Assembly (NCBI GenBank): GCA_025465465.1 | Contig: JAODND010000092.1 | Span: forward strand, 1 to 58,610 | DNA from: Frankiales bacterium | GTDB taxonomy: Bacteria; Actinomycetota; Actinomycetes; Mycobacteriales; SCTD01 | Length of the DNA stretch: 58,610 bases | Direction of reading: 5' to 3' | Shown here: piece after piece, positions 50,024 through 58,610 of the stretch | Position numbering within the stretch: the first letter of the stretch is position 1 | Layout: each line of letters opens with the position of its first letter | Translations under genes and position numbers: made by a program | Notes under the pieces: generated by a model | What the model saw: only the letters and a program-made list of their open reading frames with translations | What the model was told of the DNA's origin: nothing | Database searches by the model: none

Positions 50024-50707
50024 GTGCACGTCCTCTCGACAGTGGTGGCTCATCTTGACGCACCCAACCCGTGGATCAGCGTGGACTACGTCCGGGAGAA
50101 CGCGGACGCGCTCAGGGCGGCGACGAAGGAGCACGTCGAGCTGGTGCTGCTGAGCGTCGGGTTCGGGCTGCTCCTGTCGATCCCGCTCGCGGTCATGGTG
50201 CGCGACCACCGCCGGCTGTCGACGCTGCTGCTCGGCGTGACGGGGGTGATCTACACGATCCCGTCGCTCGCGCTGTTCGCGCTGCTGGCGCCGATCACGG
50301 GACTGACCCTGACGACCGCTGTCATCGCACTGACCGCCTACACGCTGCTCATCCTGGTGCGCAACGTGCTCGCCGGCCTGGCGGGCGTCTCGGAGGAGGT
50401 CCGCGAGTCGGCCCGCGGGATGGGCCTGAGCCGCACGGGGATGCTGCTGCGCGTCGAGCTGCCGCTCGCGGTGCCGGCCATCCTCGCCGGCGTCCGCGTC
50501 GCCACGGTCTCGACGGTCGCGCTCGCGACGGTCGGCGTCACCGTCGCCCACGGCGGGTTGGGCCGGATCATCTTCCTGGGCTTCCGGGCCAACCTCTACC
50601 ACGCGGAGATCCTCACGGGTACGGCGCTGTGCGTGCTGCTCGCGGCCATCGCCGAGGGGCTCTTCCTCGGGATCGAATGGCTCGCGACGCCCTGGGCGCG
50701 ACGGTGA
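50024..50707 (+). CDS. osmoprotectant-type ABC transporter permease (OpuCB-like), first subunit
   Basis: A 227-aa (or shorter) permease with five to six helices. Family stretches are IYTIPSLALFALLAPITGL, EEVRESARGMGLSRTGMLLR (EAA loop) and GVTVAHGGLGRIIFLGF. The first possible start, GTG 50024, is one base from the divergent ATPase start, so the real start may be one of the GTGs at 50042, 50045 or 50081. The stop overlaps the second permease start. Confidence 0.9.
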   Translation: MHVLSTVVAHLDAPNPWISVDYVRENADALRAATKEHVELVLLSVGFGLLLSIPLAVMVRDHRRLSTLLLGVTGVIYTIPSLALFALLAPITGLTLTTAVIALTAYTLLILVRNVLAGLAGVSEEVRESARGMGLSRTGMLLRVELPLAVPAILAGVRVATVSTVALATVGVTVAHGGLGRIIFLGFRANLYHAEILTGTALCVLLAAIAEGLFLGIEWLATPWARR

Positions 50708-51375
50708 GCCTCGCCGGCCAGACCGTCGACTGGCTGCTCGACGGTGACCACTGGAGCGGGTCCGAGGGCATCCCGCACCGGCTGCTGGTGCACGTCGGGA
50801 TCAGTGCTGCTGCCGTCGGCCTCGCGGCGCTGGTCGCGCTGCCGCCGGCTTTGCTGCTGGGCCACGCCCGGTCCCGCTGGGGCAGTGCGCTCGTCGCCGT
50901 CGGCAACGCGACCCGAGCCCTGCCCGTGCTGGGGGTGCTCATCATCCTGGCGTCCACCTCGCTCGGCATCAGCACCCGCTCGACGGTGCTGGCGCTGACC
51001 CTGTTTGCGATTCCGCCGCTGCTGAGCAACGCGTTTCTCGGCGTGCGGGACGTGGACCCGGACGTGGTGGAGGCGGCCCGGGGCAACGGCATGTCGGGCA
51101 TGCAGGTGCTGCGCTCGGTCGAGCTGCCCCTGGCCCTGCCGCTGATCGCGGCTGGGCTCCGCACCTCCGCTGTGCAGGTCGTGGCGACGGCGACGCTCGC
51201 TGCCTATGTCGGCGGCGGTGGCCTCGGTCAGTTCATCAACGAGGGCTTCGCGCGCGGGGACGAGCCGGAGACCGTCGCCGGGGGTGTGGTCGTGGCGCTG
51301 CTCGCGCTCCTCGTCGAGGTGTCGCTCGGACTGCTGCAGCACCGGCTGGAGCCGGCGGTCGAAACCAGACTGTGA
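50704..51375 (+). CDS. osmoprotectant-type ABC transporter permease (OpuCD-like), second subunit
   Basis: A 223-aa permease paralogous to the preceding one, with five or six helices and the EAA loop DVVEAARGNGMSGMQVLRSV followed by ATLAAYVGGGGLGQFINEG. Two unequal permeases plus one ATPase and one binding protein is the OpuB/OpuC layout. GTG 50704 overlaps the upstream stop by four bases. Confidence 0.93.
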   Translation: MSLAGQTVDWLLDGDHWSGSEGIPHRLLVHVGISAAAVGLAALVALPPALLLGHARSRWGSALVAVGNATRALPVLGVLIILASTSLGISTRSTVLALTLFAIPPLLSNAFLGVRDVDPDVVEAARGNGMSGMQVLRSVELPLALPLIAAGLRTSAVQVVATATLAAYVGGGGLGQFINEGFARGDEPETVAGGVVVALLALLVEVSLGLLQHRLEPAVETRL

Positions 51376-51486
51376 CGTGTCTTGCAGTGGTTGCGGCCCT
51401 CCCGGTCTGGTTAGGTCGTGAGCGCGGGAAGTGCAACCCGCCCAGACACGCGGCCGCCCGACGCGGCCGGGACACAGGAGGCGGCC

Positions 51487-52440
51487 ATGCGCGCTCGCAC
51501 ACTCATCGCCCTCGCGGCAGGGCTGCCGCTGCTCGTCGCGGGGTGCGGCGGATCGAGCAACAGCAAGCTGTCGTCCAACGGCACCGACAACAGCAAGGTG
51601 CTGGTCGTGCTCGCTGACGACCTCAAGCTCCAGACCGTCGACAACATCGTCCCGGTCATCCGCACCAAGGTCGCCTCCGACGCCGCGAAGCAGGCCCTCG
51701 AGAAGGTGTCCGCGGCGCTCAGCGTCGACGCCCTCATCGGCCTCAACAAGTCTGTCGACATCGACCGGCACACCTCCGAGGCGGCGGCGTCGTCGTTCGT
51801 CAAGGACAAGGGGCTCGACTCGGGAGTCTCCGGTGGCTCCGGCAAGCTCGTCGTCGGGGGCGCGAACTTCAGCGAGAGCCAGACCCTCGCCTACGTCTAC
51901 GCCGACGCGCTCAAGGCGGCCGGCTTCAGCACCGAGGTCAAGACCGTCGAGAGCCGGGAGGTCTACGAGCCCGCCCTCGAGCGGGGCGACCTCGACGTCT
52001 TCCCGGAGTACGTCGGGACGCTGACCGAGTTCCTCAACACCAAGGCCAACGGCGCCAACGCCAAGCCCAAGGCGAGCAACGACCTCGACGCCACGCTGAC
52101 CGCGTTGAAGGCGCTCGCCGGCCCGCGGGGGCTCACGGTGTATGCGCCGGCCGCTGCGGACGACAAGAACGCGTTCGCGGTCACGAAGAAGTTCGCGCAG
52201 GACAACAAGCTCACCAAGATCAGCGACCTCAAGAACCTCAAGGACCTGATCCTCGGCGGCCCGGCCGAGTGCCCGAAGCGACCCTTCTGCGAGCTCGGTC
52301 TCGAGAAGACCTACGGCCTGACCTTCAAGAGCTTCAAGAGCCTCGACGCCGGCGGTCCGCTCACCAAGGCCGCCCTCAAGGACGGCACCATCAACGTCGG
52401 TCTCGTGTTCAGCAGCGACGGCTCCCTCGGCACGCTGTAG
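51487..52440 (+). CDS. osmoprotectant ABC transporter substrate-binding lipoprotein, circularly permuted
   Basis: A 317-aa glycine-betaine/choline-type (OpuAC) binding protein. Lipobox LLVAGC gives lipidated Cys ~20. Residues ~34-110 (VLVVLADDLKLQTVDNIVPV ... LIGLNKSVDI ... VKDKGL) correspond to the normal C-terminus of OpuCC/OpuAC proteins. The usual N-terminus then starts at ~117 (KLVVGGANFSESQTLAYVYA, SREVYEPALERGDLDVFPEY) and the chain ends at INVGLVFSSDGSLGTL, which in relatives runs straight into the VLVVLADD segment. The order is therefore rotated. ATG 51487 has GGAGG 6 nt upstream. Confidence 0.88.
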   Translation: MRARTLIALAAGLPLLVAGCGGSSNSKLSSNGTDNSKVLVVLADDLKLQTVDNIVPVIRTKVASDAAKQALEKVSAALSVDALIGLNKSVDIDRHTSEAAASSFVKDKGLDSGVSGGSGKLVVGGANFSESQTLAYVYADALKAAGFSTEVKTVESREVYEPALERGDLDVFPEYVGTLTEFLNTKANGANAKPKASNDLDATLTALKALAGPRGLTVYAPAAADDKNAFAVTKKFAQDNKLTKISDLKNLKDLILGGPAECPKRPFCELGLEKTYGLTFKSFKSLDAGGPLTKAALKDGTINVGLVFSSDGSLGTL

Positions 52441-52450
52441 GAGCCGGGCC

Positions 52451-52456
52451 TATGGT
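52451..52456 (+). promoter_or_regulatory. leaderless-type -10 of the SpoIIE-type phosphatase gene
   Basis: TATGGT ends 5 nt before ATG 52462. No Shine-Dalgarno is visible. Confidence 0.5.
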
Positions 52457-52461
52457 TGTGC

Positions 52462-53706
52462 ATGATCCCGCTGGAAGACGTGCCGACGACGATCCAGGTG
52501 CTGGATGACCTGGCCGTCGAGGCCGAGCTAGCGGCTCCGCATGACCTGGCCGGGCTGGTCGACGGGTGTGCTCGGCGGCTGGGTGCGCTCGAGGCGGTCG
52601 TGTTCGTGGCGGACCTCCAGCAGCACATCCTGCAGCCGTTGGTCGTCGGGGCGGCCCTGACGGACAGTGCGTCCGAGCTGAACGTCGACGGGACCGTCGC
52701 CGGTCGGGCCTACCAGACGTCACAGCCGCAGCTGCAGACCGGCACCGACCTGGAGACGAAGCTGTGGCTGCCGCTCCTCCTGGGCACGCATCGGCTCGGC
52801 GTGCTGGCGGTGGTGCTGGACCCGCTCGCCGACGCTGCCGAGGACGGGCCCGTCGTCGGTGCGTTCCGCCGGCTGGCCACGGTCACAGCCGGCTTGCTCG
52901 CGGCGAAGAGCGCTTACGGCGACACCATCGTCCGGCTGCGTCGCAGTCACCACCTCGGCGTGGCAGCCGAGCTGCACTACTCGATCCTGCCGCCGCTCAG
53001 CTTCGCCAGCCACGAGGTCACGGTCTCGGCCGCGCTGGAGCCCTGTTATGAGGTCGCTGGCGACGCGATTGACTACTCCGTCGACCCGGGCCGGACGCAG
53101 GTTGCCATCTTCGACGGGATGGGGCACGGCCTGCACAGCGCCCAGTGCGCGGTCTTCACCGTCGCGGCCTACCGCAGCGCCAGACGGTCCGGGCTGGGAC
53201 TCCTCGAGGTGATGGCCAGCGTGGACGATGCGCTCATGACAGGTCTTGGTGGCGAGCTCTTCACGACCTCCGTGCTGGCTGACCTCGACACCGCGACCGG
53301 AGTGCTGCGGTGGGTCAACGCCGGTCACCCACGGCCGCTGCTGGTGCGCGGAGGCAAGGTGGTGAAGACGCTCGAAACCGAGCCGCGGCCACCTCTCGGA
53401 CTGGGTCACCTGCTTGCCGACGAGCCACCTGACGTCGGGGAGGAGCAGCTCGAGCCGGGCGACATGGTGCTCCTCTACACCGATGGGGTCGTGGAGGCGA
53501 GATCGCCTGACGGTGAGTTCTTCGGGGTCGAGCGGTTGTCCGACCTCGTGACCGCGCAGCTTGCTGGTGGCCTGCAGGCCCCGGAGACCATGCGTCGTGT
53601 GGTGCGGGAGCTGCTCACGCATCACGACGGTCAGCTGACCGACGACGCCACGCTGCTGATGCTCGAGTGGAACGGCCGCGCGGCCTCCGCGCTGACACAC
53701 GCCTAG
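52462..53706 (+). CDS. GAF/PP2C-type serine phosphatase (SpoIIE/RsbU family)
   Basis: A 414-aa soluble protein: GAF-like sensor (~1-155), short helical linker, then a SpoIIE-type PP2C domain (~170-408) with metal-binding Asp in EVAGDAIDYSV, FDGMGHG and LTDDATLLML, and YTDGVVEARSPDG. Proteins of this type dephosphorylate anti-anti-sigma factors to release stress sigma factors. No anti-sigma partner is adjacent. ATG 52462 is chosen by the -10 5 nt upstream. Confidence 0.9.
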   Translation: MIPLEDVPTTIQVLDDLAVEAELAAPHDLAGLVDGCARRLGALEAVVFVADLQQHILQPLVVGAALTDSASELNVDGTVAGRAYQTSQPQLQTGTDLETKLWLPLLLGTHRLGVLAVVLDPLADAAEDGPVVGAFRRLATVTAGLLAAKSAYGDTIVRLRRSHHLGVAAELHYSILPPLSFASHEVTVSAALEPCYEVAGDAIDYSVDPGRTQVAIFDGMGHGLHSAQCAVFTVAAYRSARRSGLGLLEVMASVDDALMTGLGGELFTTSVLADLDTATGVLRWVNAGHPRPLLVRGGKVVKTLETEPRPPLGLGHLLADEPPDVGEEQLEPGDMVLLYTDGVVEARSPDGEFFGVERLSDLVTAQLAGGLQAPETMRRVVRELLTHHDGQLTDDATLLMLEWNGRAASALTHA

Positions 53707-53709
53707 GGT
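53704..53709 (+). promoter_or_regulatory. leaderless-type -10 overlapping a stop codon
   Basis: TAGGGT begins with the stop codon of the phosphatase gene and ends 6 nt before GTG 53716. Confidence 0.5.
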
Positions 53710-53715
53710 TTCGGT

Positions 53716-55656
53716 GTGGTGAACCGGCTGGCCTCCTCGACGAGCCCATATCTCCTGCAGCACAAGGAGAACCCGGTCGACTGGTGGGAGTGGGGACCCG
53801 AGGCGTTCGAGGAAGCCGCGCGTCGCGACGTACCTGTCCTGCTGTCGATCGGCTACGCCGCCTGTCACTGGTGCCACGTGATGGCGCACGAGTCCTTCGA
53901 GGACGAGGCCACGGCCGCCTTCATGAACACGCACTTCGTGAACGTCAAGGTCGACCGCGAGGAGCGACCGGACGTCGACGCCGTCTACATGGAGGCCGTG
54001 CAGGCGATGACGGGTCACGGCGGGTGGCCGATGACCTCGTTCCTCACCACCTCGGGCGAGCCCTTCTTCTGCGGGACCTACTGGCCGAACGAGCCGCGGC
54101 ACGGGATGCCGTCGTTCCACGAGGTGCTGCAGTCGGTCGCGCAGACCTGGGAGACCCGCCGCGCCGATGTCGACGCTGCCGGGCGCGACGTCGTGCAGCG
54201 GCTGTCGACGTCGATGCCGGCCTCGGACGCGACCGTCGACGCGGCACTGCTCGACAAGGCCTACGAGCAGCTCAGCCGATCCTATGACGGGGTGCACGGC
54301 GGTTTCGGCTCGGCGCCGAAGTTTCCGCCTTCGATGGTGCTGGAGTTCTTGATCCGCAGGGCTTCTCGCACGGGCGAGGGGTTGGACAAGGTCGCCCACA
54401 CCTGCGAGGCGATGGCCCGCGGCGGCATGTATGACCAGCTCGCCGGCGGGTTCGCCCGCTATGCGGTGGATGGCGCGTGGGTCGTCCCGCACTTCGAGAA
54501 GATGCTCTATGACAACGCCTTGCTGCTCAGGGTCTACACGCACTGGCACCGCGCGACCGGGAGCACGTTCGCGGAGCGGGTCGTGCGCGAGACGGCAGAG
54601 TTCCTGCTCCGCGACCTGCGCACCCCGGAGGGCGGGTTCGCCTCCGCCCTGGACGCCGACACCGACGGCGTCGAGGGCCTGACCTACGCCTGGACCCCAC
54701 GGCAGCTGGTCGAGGTGCTCGGCGAGGACGACGGCAGCTGGGCGGCGGAGCAGCTCGAGGTCACGGCCGACGGCACGTTCGAGCACGGGACGTCGACCCT
54801 GCAGCGGTTGCTCGAGCCCGCAGACGCTGACCGCTACGAGTCGGTGCGCGCTCGCCTGCACGCGGCGCGCGACGAGCGGCCGCAGCCCGGCCGCGACGAC
54901 AAGGTGGTCGCGGCGTGGAACGGTCTGGCCGTCGCCGCGCTCGCCGAGGCGGGCGTGCTCTTCGACGAGCCGACCTGGGTGGACGCGGCACTGCGCTGCT
55001 CCCAGCTCCTCCAGGACCTGCACTGGGTGGACGGCCGGCTGCGCCGGGTCTCGCGGGACGGTGTCGTCGGCAAGCACGCCGGCGTGCTCGAGGACTACGC
55101 CGACGTCGCGGAGGGGCTGCTCGCGCTCTACTGGGCGACCGGCGACCTGGAGCACCTGCGCGGTGCCCACGCGTTGCTCGAGGTCGTGCTCACCCGGTTC
55201 CCCGACGGCAACGGCGGCTTCTGGGACACGGCCGACGATGCCGAGGTCCTGGTGCGGCGTCCGCAGGACCCCACCGACAACGCGACGCCGTCGGGGGCCG
55301 CTGCCGCGGCCGGTGCACTGCTGACCTACGCCGCCCTCACCGGCAGCGACGCGCACCGCACGGCGGCCGAGCACTGCCTGACCCAGCTGGCCGCGCTCTT
55401 CGGGCGGCATGCGCGGTTTGCCGGCTGGGCGCTGGCCGTCAGCGAGGCGCTGCTCGCCGGCCCTGCCGTGGTGGTCGTGATCGAGCGCCCCGACCTGCTT
55501 GCCGTGGCCCGACGCGGCACCAGTCCAGGGGCGGTCGTGGCGGTCAACGGCCCGCTCGCCGAGGGACGCGCGCCCGGGGCGGCGTACGTCTGTCGGCGGA
55601 TGGTGTGCGAGCTCCCGACCACCGACCCCGACCGGCTGCGCGCCCAGCTCAGCTGA
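53716..55656 (+). CDS. thioredoxin-domain protein of the YyaL/SSP411 family
   Basis: A 646-aa protein. The N-terminal DUF255/thioredoxin-like domain (~1-165) starts [20 protein letters not shown] and has the active-site-like CHWCHVM (~52-58). The rest is an alpha/alpha toroid (six-hairpin glycosidase-like) with GGIYDQ-type [14 protein letters not shown] and [14 protein letters not shown]. It matches Rv1084 near mca in mycobacteria. Function is unresolved. GTG 53716 is set by the -10 6 nt upstream. The 3' end overlaps the convergent gene by 8 bp. Confidence 0.94.
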   Translation: MVNRLASSTSPYLLQHKENPVDWWEWGPEAFEEAARRDVPVLLSIGYAACHWCHVMAHESFEDEATAAFMNTHFVNVKVDREERPDVDAVYMEAVQAMTGHGGWPMTSFLTTSGEPFFCGTYWPNEPRHGMPSFHEVLQSVAQTWETRRADVDAAGRDVVQRLSTSMPASDATVDAALLDKAYEQLSRSYDGVHGGFGSAPKFPPSMVLEFLIRRASRTGEGLDKVAHTCEAMARGGMYDQLAGGFARYAVDGAWVVPHFEKMLYDNALLLRVYTHWHRATGSTFAERVVRETAEFLLRDLRTPEGGFASALDADTDGVEGLTYAWTPRQLVEVLGEDDGSWAAEQLEVTADGTFEHGTSTLQRLLEPADADRYESVRARLHAARDERPQPGRDDKVVAAWNGLAVAALAEAGVLFDEPTWVDAALRCSQLLQDLHWVDGRLRRVSRDGVVGKHAGVLEDYADVAEGLLALYWATGDLEHLRGAHALLEVVLTRFPDGNGGFWDTADDAEVLVRRPQDPTDNATPSGAAAAAGALLTYAALTGSDAHRTAAEHCLTQLAALFGRHARFAGWALAVSEALLAGPAVVVVIERPDLLAVARRGTSPGAVVAVNGPLAEGRAPGAAYVCRRMVCELPTTDPDRLRAQLS

Positions 55657-56203
55657 ACGGGGTCTTGATCGCCTGGTTCCACCAGGCGAAGGCCTTCTTG
55701 GTGTCGCCGTCCCGGCGGATCGCGAGCAGCTCGAGTGCCCGCTCCGGCGCCTCCCACAGGACGACGGCGGCGCCGTTGCTGTTGACGTAGCAGGCCAGCG
55801 GCTTGCCGTTGCCCCAGGTGCTGCTGATCCCGGAGGGCGGCTTGCCCTTGTAGCCGCTGCACTTGCCGTCGGGCTTGCCGCCCTGGGTGCGGGCGAAGTC
55901 GGACTGCATGGCGGCCGCGTCGCGCCACTTCACCACGAGCACCTCGTCGACACCGGGGATCGTCGAGCTGCACGACACCGCCGTGCCGACGGCAGACTGC
56001 TGCGACTGGCAGCCGGCGTAGAGCGAGGTCGGGAGCTCCGTGATCGCGGTCGATGTCGTCGGCGTCGCGGTGGCCGAGGGCAGCGGCGCGCTGCTCGCGG
56101 CGGCGCCTCCGGTGGAGCCGATGGAGAGCCCCAGGGAGAGCCCGACGCCGAAGGCGAGGACCACGACCACGACCGCCAGCAGCACGAACCGGTTGCGCGT
56201 CAC
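55649..56203 (-). CDS. uncharacterised membrane-anchored secreted protein
   Basis: A 184-aa protein with an N-terminal signal anchor (~6-29), an Ala/Ser/Thr/Pro linker (~32-56) and a small extracytoplasmic domain with four cysteines ([34 protein letters not shown]) that could form two disulfides, and Trp-rich segments ([33 protein letters not shown]). I do not recognise the family. Start GTG 56203. Confidence 0.75.
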   Translation of the reverse strand: MTRNRFVLLAVVVVVLAFGVGLSLGLSIGSTGGAAASSAPLPSATATPTTSTAITELPTSLYAGCQSQQSAVGTAVSCSSTIPGVDEVLVVKWRDAAAMQSDFARTQGGKPDGKCSGYKGKPPSGISSTWGNGKPLACYVNSNGAAVVLWEAPERALELLAIRRDGDTKKAFAWWNQAIKTPFS

Positions 56204-56286
56204 GCGGTCACCCTGCCATGCACGGCTTGTGCAAGTGATGCATGTGTGTAATCATGTAATCGTAACAACTGAAAGGGGGGAGCCCG

Positions 56287-56910
56287 ATGAGGCACCCACA
56301 CGAGAGAACCGGGCGACTGTCGCCCGACGACACCCCCAGGGGTCCACGAGGTGGACGAGGTCCGGGAGGCGGTCGAGGAAGGCATCACGAGCACGAGGTA
56401 CCCAGCGCAGAGGGGGTTGACGGCTTCTTCGCCGGTCGACTGCCGGACACCTGGGGGACGCCCGAGCTCCGCATCGACCGTGACGAGATCACGGTCCTGG
56501 TGACGATCGAGTCACCGGCGACCGAGGGCGGTGCGGCCGACAGTGACGTCAACCGAGCCGCCGCCGAGCAGGGGCGGATCAGCCGCTGGCGCGAGGAGAC
56601 CCGCGACGAGCGGGTCCAGATCGCGCGGGAGGCCGAGCACCGCTACGGCCGCAAGGTCGCCTGGGGCGCCACCACGGGCGGGACGACCGCGCTGTTCACG
56701 CACCTGTCGGTGCCCGTGATGACGCGGCTGCGCCAACCCGAGCGCCAGGTGCTCGACACGCTGGTCGACAGCGGGGTGGCCCGCAGTCGCGCCGAAGCGC
56801 TGGCCTGGTGCGTCAAGCTCGTCGGTGAGCACGCGGACAGCTGGCTCGCCGACCTGCGGCAGGCCATGGAAGCCGTCCAGAAGGTCCGCGACCAAGGCCC
56901 CACCCTCTAA
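56287..56910 (+). CDS. RHH-like uncharacterised protein with probable compensating frameshifts near its N-terminus
   Basis: A 207-aa frame. The C-terminal part has MTRLRQPERQVLDTLVDSGV then ARSRAEALAWCVKLVGEHAD, a ribbon-helix-helix-like pattern, preceded by a basic helical region RISRWREETRDERVQIARE and an N-terminal GFFAGRLPDTWGTPELRIDR. Similar actinobacterial proteins are uncharacterised. ATG 56287 has GGGGGAG upstream. Between about 56341 and 56410 the annotated frame gives a Gly/Arg low-complexity stretch with poor GC3, while the +1 frame is GC3-rich and reads VHEVDEVREAVEEGITSTR, so two nearby indels may have shifted and restored the frame. Confidence 0.75.
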   Translation: MRHPHERTGRLSPDDTPRGPRGGRGPGGGRGRHHEHEVPSAEGVDGFFAGRLPDTWGTPELRIDRDEITVLVTIESPATEGGAADSDVNRAAAEQGRISRWREETRDERVQIAREAEHRYGRKVAWGATTGGTTALFTHLSVPVMTRLRQPERQVLDTLVDSGVARSRAEALAWCVKLVGEHADSWLADLRQAMEAVQKVRDQGPTL

Positions 56911-56918
56911 CGCCCGTC

Positions 56919-56973
56919 GATGTGAACTGGTGGGTTCCCGCATCCCCGTGCGGCGAGCCCACCAGTCCACATC
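56919..56973. terminator. bidirectional inverted repeat between convergent genes
   Basis: Arms of 16-17 bp (GATGTG-A-ACTGGTGGG at 56919-56934 against CCCACCAGT-C-CACATC ending 56973) pair with one mismatch; the loop holds a second small hairpin CCGCA/TGCGG. No T-run. It lies between the ends of the RHH-like and hemolysin III genes and could stop both transcripts. Confidence 0.6.
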
Positions 56974-56992
56974 CACGCGAGATCCACGCGAG
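56971..56992. repeat. 11-bp direct repeat, two units
   Basis: ATCCACGCGAG is repeated in tandem at 56971-56981 and 56982-56992, partly overlapping the terminator arm, just before the hemolysin III stop codon on the opposite strand. Confidence 0.85.
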
Positions 56993-56997
56993 GGGGG

Positions 56998-57669
56998 TCA
57001 GGTGCTGTAGATGGCCAGGCTGACGGCGATGTAGTGGGTGGCGAAGGCGGCGAGGGTGAACGCATGGAACACCTCGTGGAAGCCGAACCACCGGGGTGAC
57101 GGGTCGGGCTTCTGGCGGGCGTACACGACCGCGCCGACCGAGTAGAGCAGCCCGCCCACGATGACGAGCACCAGGACGGCCACTCCGCCCGCGGACAGGA
57201 TCTGCGGGACGATCCCGACAGCGACCCAGCCGAGCGCGAGGTAGAGGACCACGAACACCCAGCGCGGCGGCTGCCGGAAGACGTTGCGGAGCAGGATGCC
57301 TGCGAGCGCCCCGCCCCAGACGACGCCGAACACGAGCCAGCGCACCCAGCCGTGCAGCAGCAGCAGGGCGAACGGCGTGTAGGTGCCCGCGATCAGCACG
57401 AAGATCATCGAGTGGTCGAGGCGGGACATCAGGCTGTGCGCTCGCGGGCCCCACGTGCCCCGGTGATAGGCGGCCGAGGTCCCGAACAGCAGCGCCACGG
57501 ACGCGGCGTAGACAGCCGCGGCGGCCCGCTCCCGGGCCCCGTCGGCGAGGCAGACGATCACGGTCCCGGTGACCAGCGAGATCGCGAAGGCGACTTCGTG
57601 CAGCACTCCGCGCAGGTGCGGCTTGACGGCGGTCTCGACCCTATGGACGGTCTCGGTAAGTGTGTCCAA
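56998..57669 (-). CDS. hemolysin III/PAQR family membrane protein
   Basis: A ~223-aa protein with seven hydrophobic helices. The family's metal-site residues are present: E/H in [40 protein letters not shown] and the C-terminal [25 protein letters not shown]/YqfA-like proteins are zinc-dependent hydrolase-like membrane proteins of uncertain role; in mycobacteria this gene (Rv1085c) is near mca. I choose TTG 57669 with AAGGA 7 nt upstream, since no ATG/GTG fits and upstream residues are not protein-like. Confidence 0.88.
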   Translation of the reverse strand: MDTLTETVHRVETAVKPHLRGVLHEVAFAISLVTGTVIVCLADGARERAAAAVYAASVALLFGTSAAYHRGTWGPRAHSLMSRLDHSMIFVLIAGTYTPFALLLLHGWVRWLVFGVVWGGALAGILLRNVFRQPPRWVFVVLYLALGWVAVGIVPQILSAGGVAVLVLVIVGGLLYSVGAVVYARQKPDPSPRWFGFHEVFHAFTLAAFATHYIAVSLAIYST

Positions 57670-57802
57670 CAGATCTTCCTTCGCAGAGGGGTCACGGTGC
57701 GCGATCTCACAGGGTGGGGCACTGTTGCGTCTGGGTAGACAGTTGGCACACTTCTTGTCTCGCCGCGCTGCAGGCCGAGCCACCCTCGATGGAGAGGATC
57801 TC

Positions 57803-58610
57803 ATGACGACCGCCTCAACAACTCCCGGGCTCGAGAACGCCCCCACCAACAACGCGACGCTGGTGGCGTGGGTCCGTGAGATCGCCGAGCTGACCCAGCC
57901 CGACCGGGTCGAGTGGGCGGACGGCTCGGAGGAGGAGTGGACGCGCCTCACGCAGCTGCTGGTCGACAACGGCACCTTCGTGAAGCTCGACGAGGCCAAG
58001 CGGCCGAACAGCTTCTATGCGAAGTCCGACCCGACCGATGTCGCCCGGGTCGAGGACCGCACCTACATCTGCTCCGAGCAGGAGGCCGACGCCGGCCCGA
58101 CGAACAACTGGATGGATCCGGCGCAGATGCGCCAGACGCTCGAGCCGCTGTTCGCCGGCTGCATGAAGGGCCGGACGATGTATGTCGTCCCGTTCTGCAT
58201 GGGCCCGCTCGGCTCCAAGATCAGCCAGCTCGGCGTCGAGATCACCGACAGCCCCTACGTCGTCGTCTCCATGAAGATCATGACCCGGATGGGCCGGGCC
58301 GCGCTCGACGAGATCGGCGAGAACGGCTTCTTCGTCCCGGCCGTCCACACCGTCGGTGCGCCCCTCGACGCGGGCCAGGCCGACACCCCCTGGCCCTGCA
58401 ACGACACCAAGTACATCGTCCACTACCCCGAGACCCGCGAGATCTGGTCCTACGGCTCCGGGTACGGCGGCAACGCGCTGCTCGGCAAGAAGTGCTTCGC
58501 GCTCCGCATCGCCTCGGTCATGGCCCGCGACGAGGGCTGGATGGCCGAGCACATGCTCATCCTCAAGCTCACCTCGCCGCAGAACGACGTCCGCTACATC
58601 ACCGCGGCCT
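57803..58610 (+). CDS. pckG: phosphoenolpyruvate carboxykinase (GTP), 5' part
   Basis: The first ~269 residues of a ~600-aa enzyme that converts oxaloacetate and GTP to PEP, GDP and CO2 in gluconeogenesis. It begins [20 protein letters not shown]; family stretches include [62 protein letters not shown] and the PEPCK-GTP signature [19 protein letters not shown] with its active-site Cys. ATG 57803 has GGAGAGGA upstream. The frame is open at the window end. Confidence 0.97.
   Translation, partial: MTTASTTPGLENAPTNNATLVAWVREIAELTQPDRVEWADGSEEEWTRLTQLLVDNGTFVKLDEAKRPNSFYAKSDPTDVARVEDRTYICSEQEADAGPTNNWMDPAQMRQTLEPLFAGCMKGRTMYVVPFCMGPLGSKISQLGVEITDSPYVVVSMKIMTRMGRAALDEIGENGFFVPAVHTVGAPLDAGQADTPWPCNDTKYIVHYPETREIWSYGSGYGGNALLGKKCFALRIASVMARDEGWMAEHMLILKLTSPQNDVRYITAA

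Overview
The window is chromosomal DNA of a high-GC member of the Actinomycetota. Three things point there: mycothiol S-conjugate amidase (mca), GTP-dependent PEP carboxykinase, and gene neighbourhoods that from memory match two blocks of the Mycobacterium tuberculosis chromosome (around Rv1014c-Rv1026: pth, rplY, prs, glmU, mfd, mazG, eno, FtsB-like, DUF501, ppx; and around Rv1074c-Rv1085c: fadA3, SGNH esterase, cbs, metB, greA, DUF4307, mca, small membrane protein, thioredoxin-domain protein, hemolysin III). I cannot name a genus. I see no prophage, insertion sequence, CRISPR array or recognisable defence island.

Layout. 1-1.5 kb: TetR regulator (cut by the window edge) and acyl desaturase, with a large palindromic operator. 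1.7-15.9 kb: tRNA-Gln, then housekeeping genes glmU-prs-rplY-pth, mfd, a SurA-like foldase, mazG, eno, FtsB-like, DUF501, ppx, cupin and a family-5-like uracil-DNA glycosylase, many translationally coupled. 15.9-20.1 kb: the only long gene-free stretch, holding a candidate ~160-nt structured transcript, then an MFS transporter coupled to an EAL protein with a degenerate GGDEF. 20.2 kb: a tRNA with anticodon UAA but class I shape. 20.3-31.2 kb: Bax-inhibitor-like protein, sugar dehydrogenase-like lipoprotein, M1 peptidase, thiolase, SGNH hydrolase, reverse-transsulfuration genes (CBS and cystathionine gamma-synthase/lyase) with an HTH protein between them, a membrane-anchored caspase-like protein and a GNAT. 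31.3-38 kb: a secreted protein and a complete branched-chain amino-acid ABC transporter (binding protein, two permeases, two ATPases) with a small metal-knuckle membrane protein. 38-43.3 kb: BNR-repeat exported protein and an AAA/89-aa membrane protein/VWA operon. 43.4-49 kb: FIST, ROK kinase, threonine deaminase, greA, DUF4307, mca, small membrane protein, arfB. 49-52.4 kb: an osmoprotectant-type ABC transporter whose binding protein is circularly permuted. 52.4-58.6 kb: SpoIIE-type phosphatase, YyaL-like protein, two uncharacterised proteins, hemolysin III and the 5' part of pckG.

Regulation. A recurrent pattern is a TANNNT hexamer ending 5-8 nt before a GTG/ATG with no Shine-Dalgarno, which suggests leaderless transcripts for about a dozen genes. 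In two intergenic gaps (23.64 kb and 47.6 kb) the -10 elements of divergent genes overlap on opposite strands. Elsewhere ATGA/GTGA overlaps couple translation within operons.

Most notable items: the circularly permuted substrate-binding protein (51.5 kb), the class I tRNA with anticodon UAA (20.2 kb) together with an in-frame TTA codon in the HTH gene (28.2 kb), the symmetric bidirectional leaderless promoter (23.64 kb), the candidate small RNA (16.2-16.4 kb), and an apparent pair of compensating frameshifts in the 56.3-kb gene. All product names come from reading motifs and remembered family features; no database search was possible.
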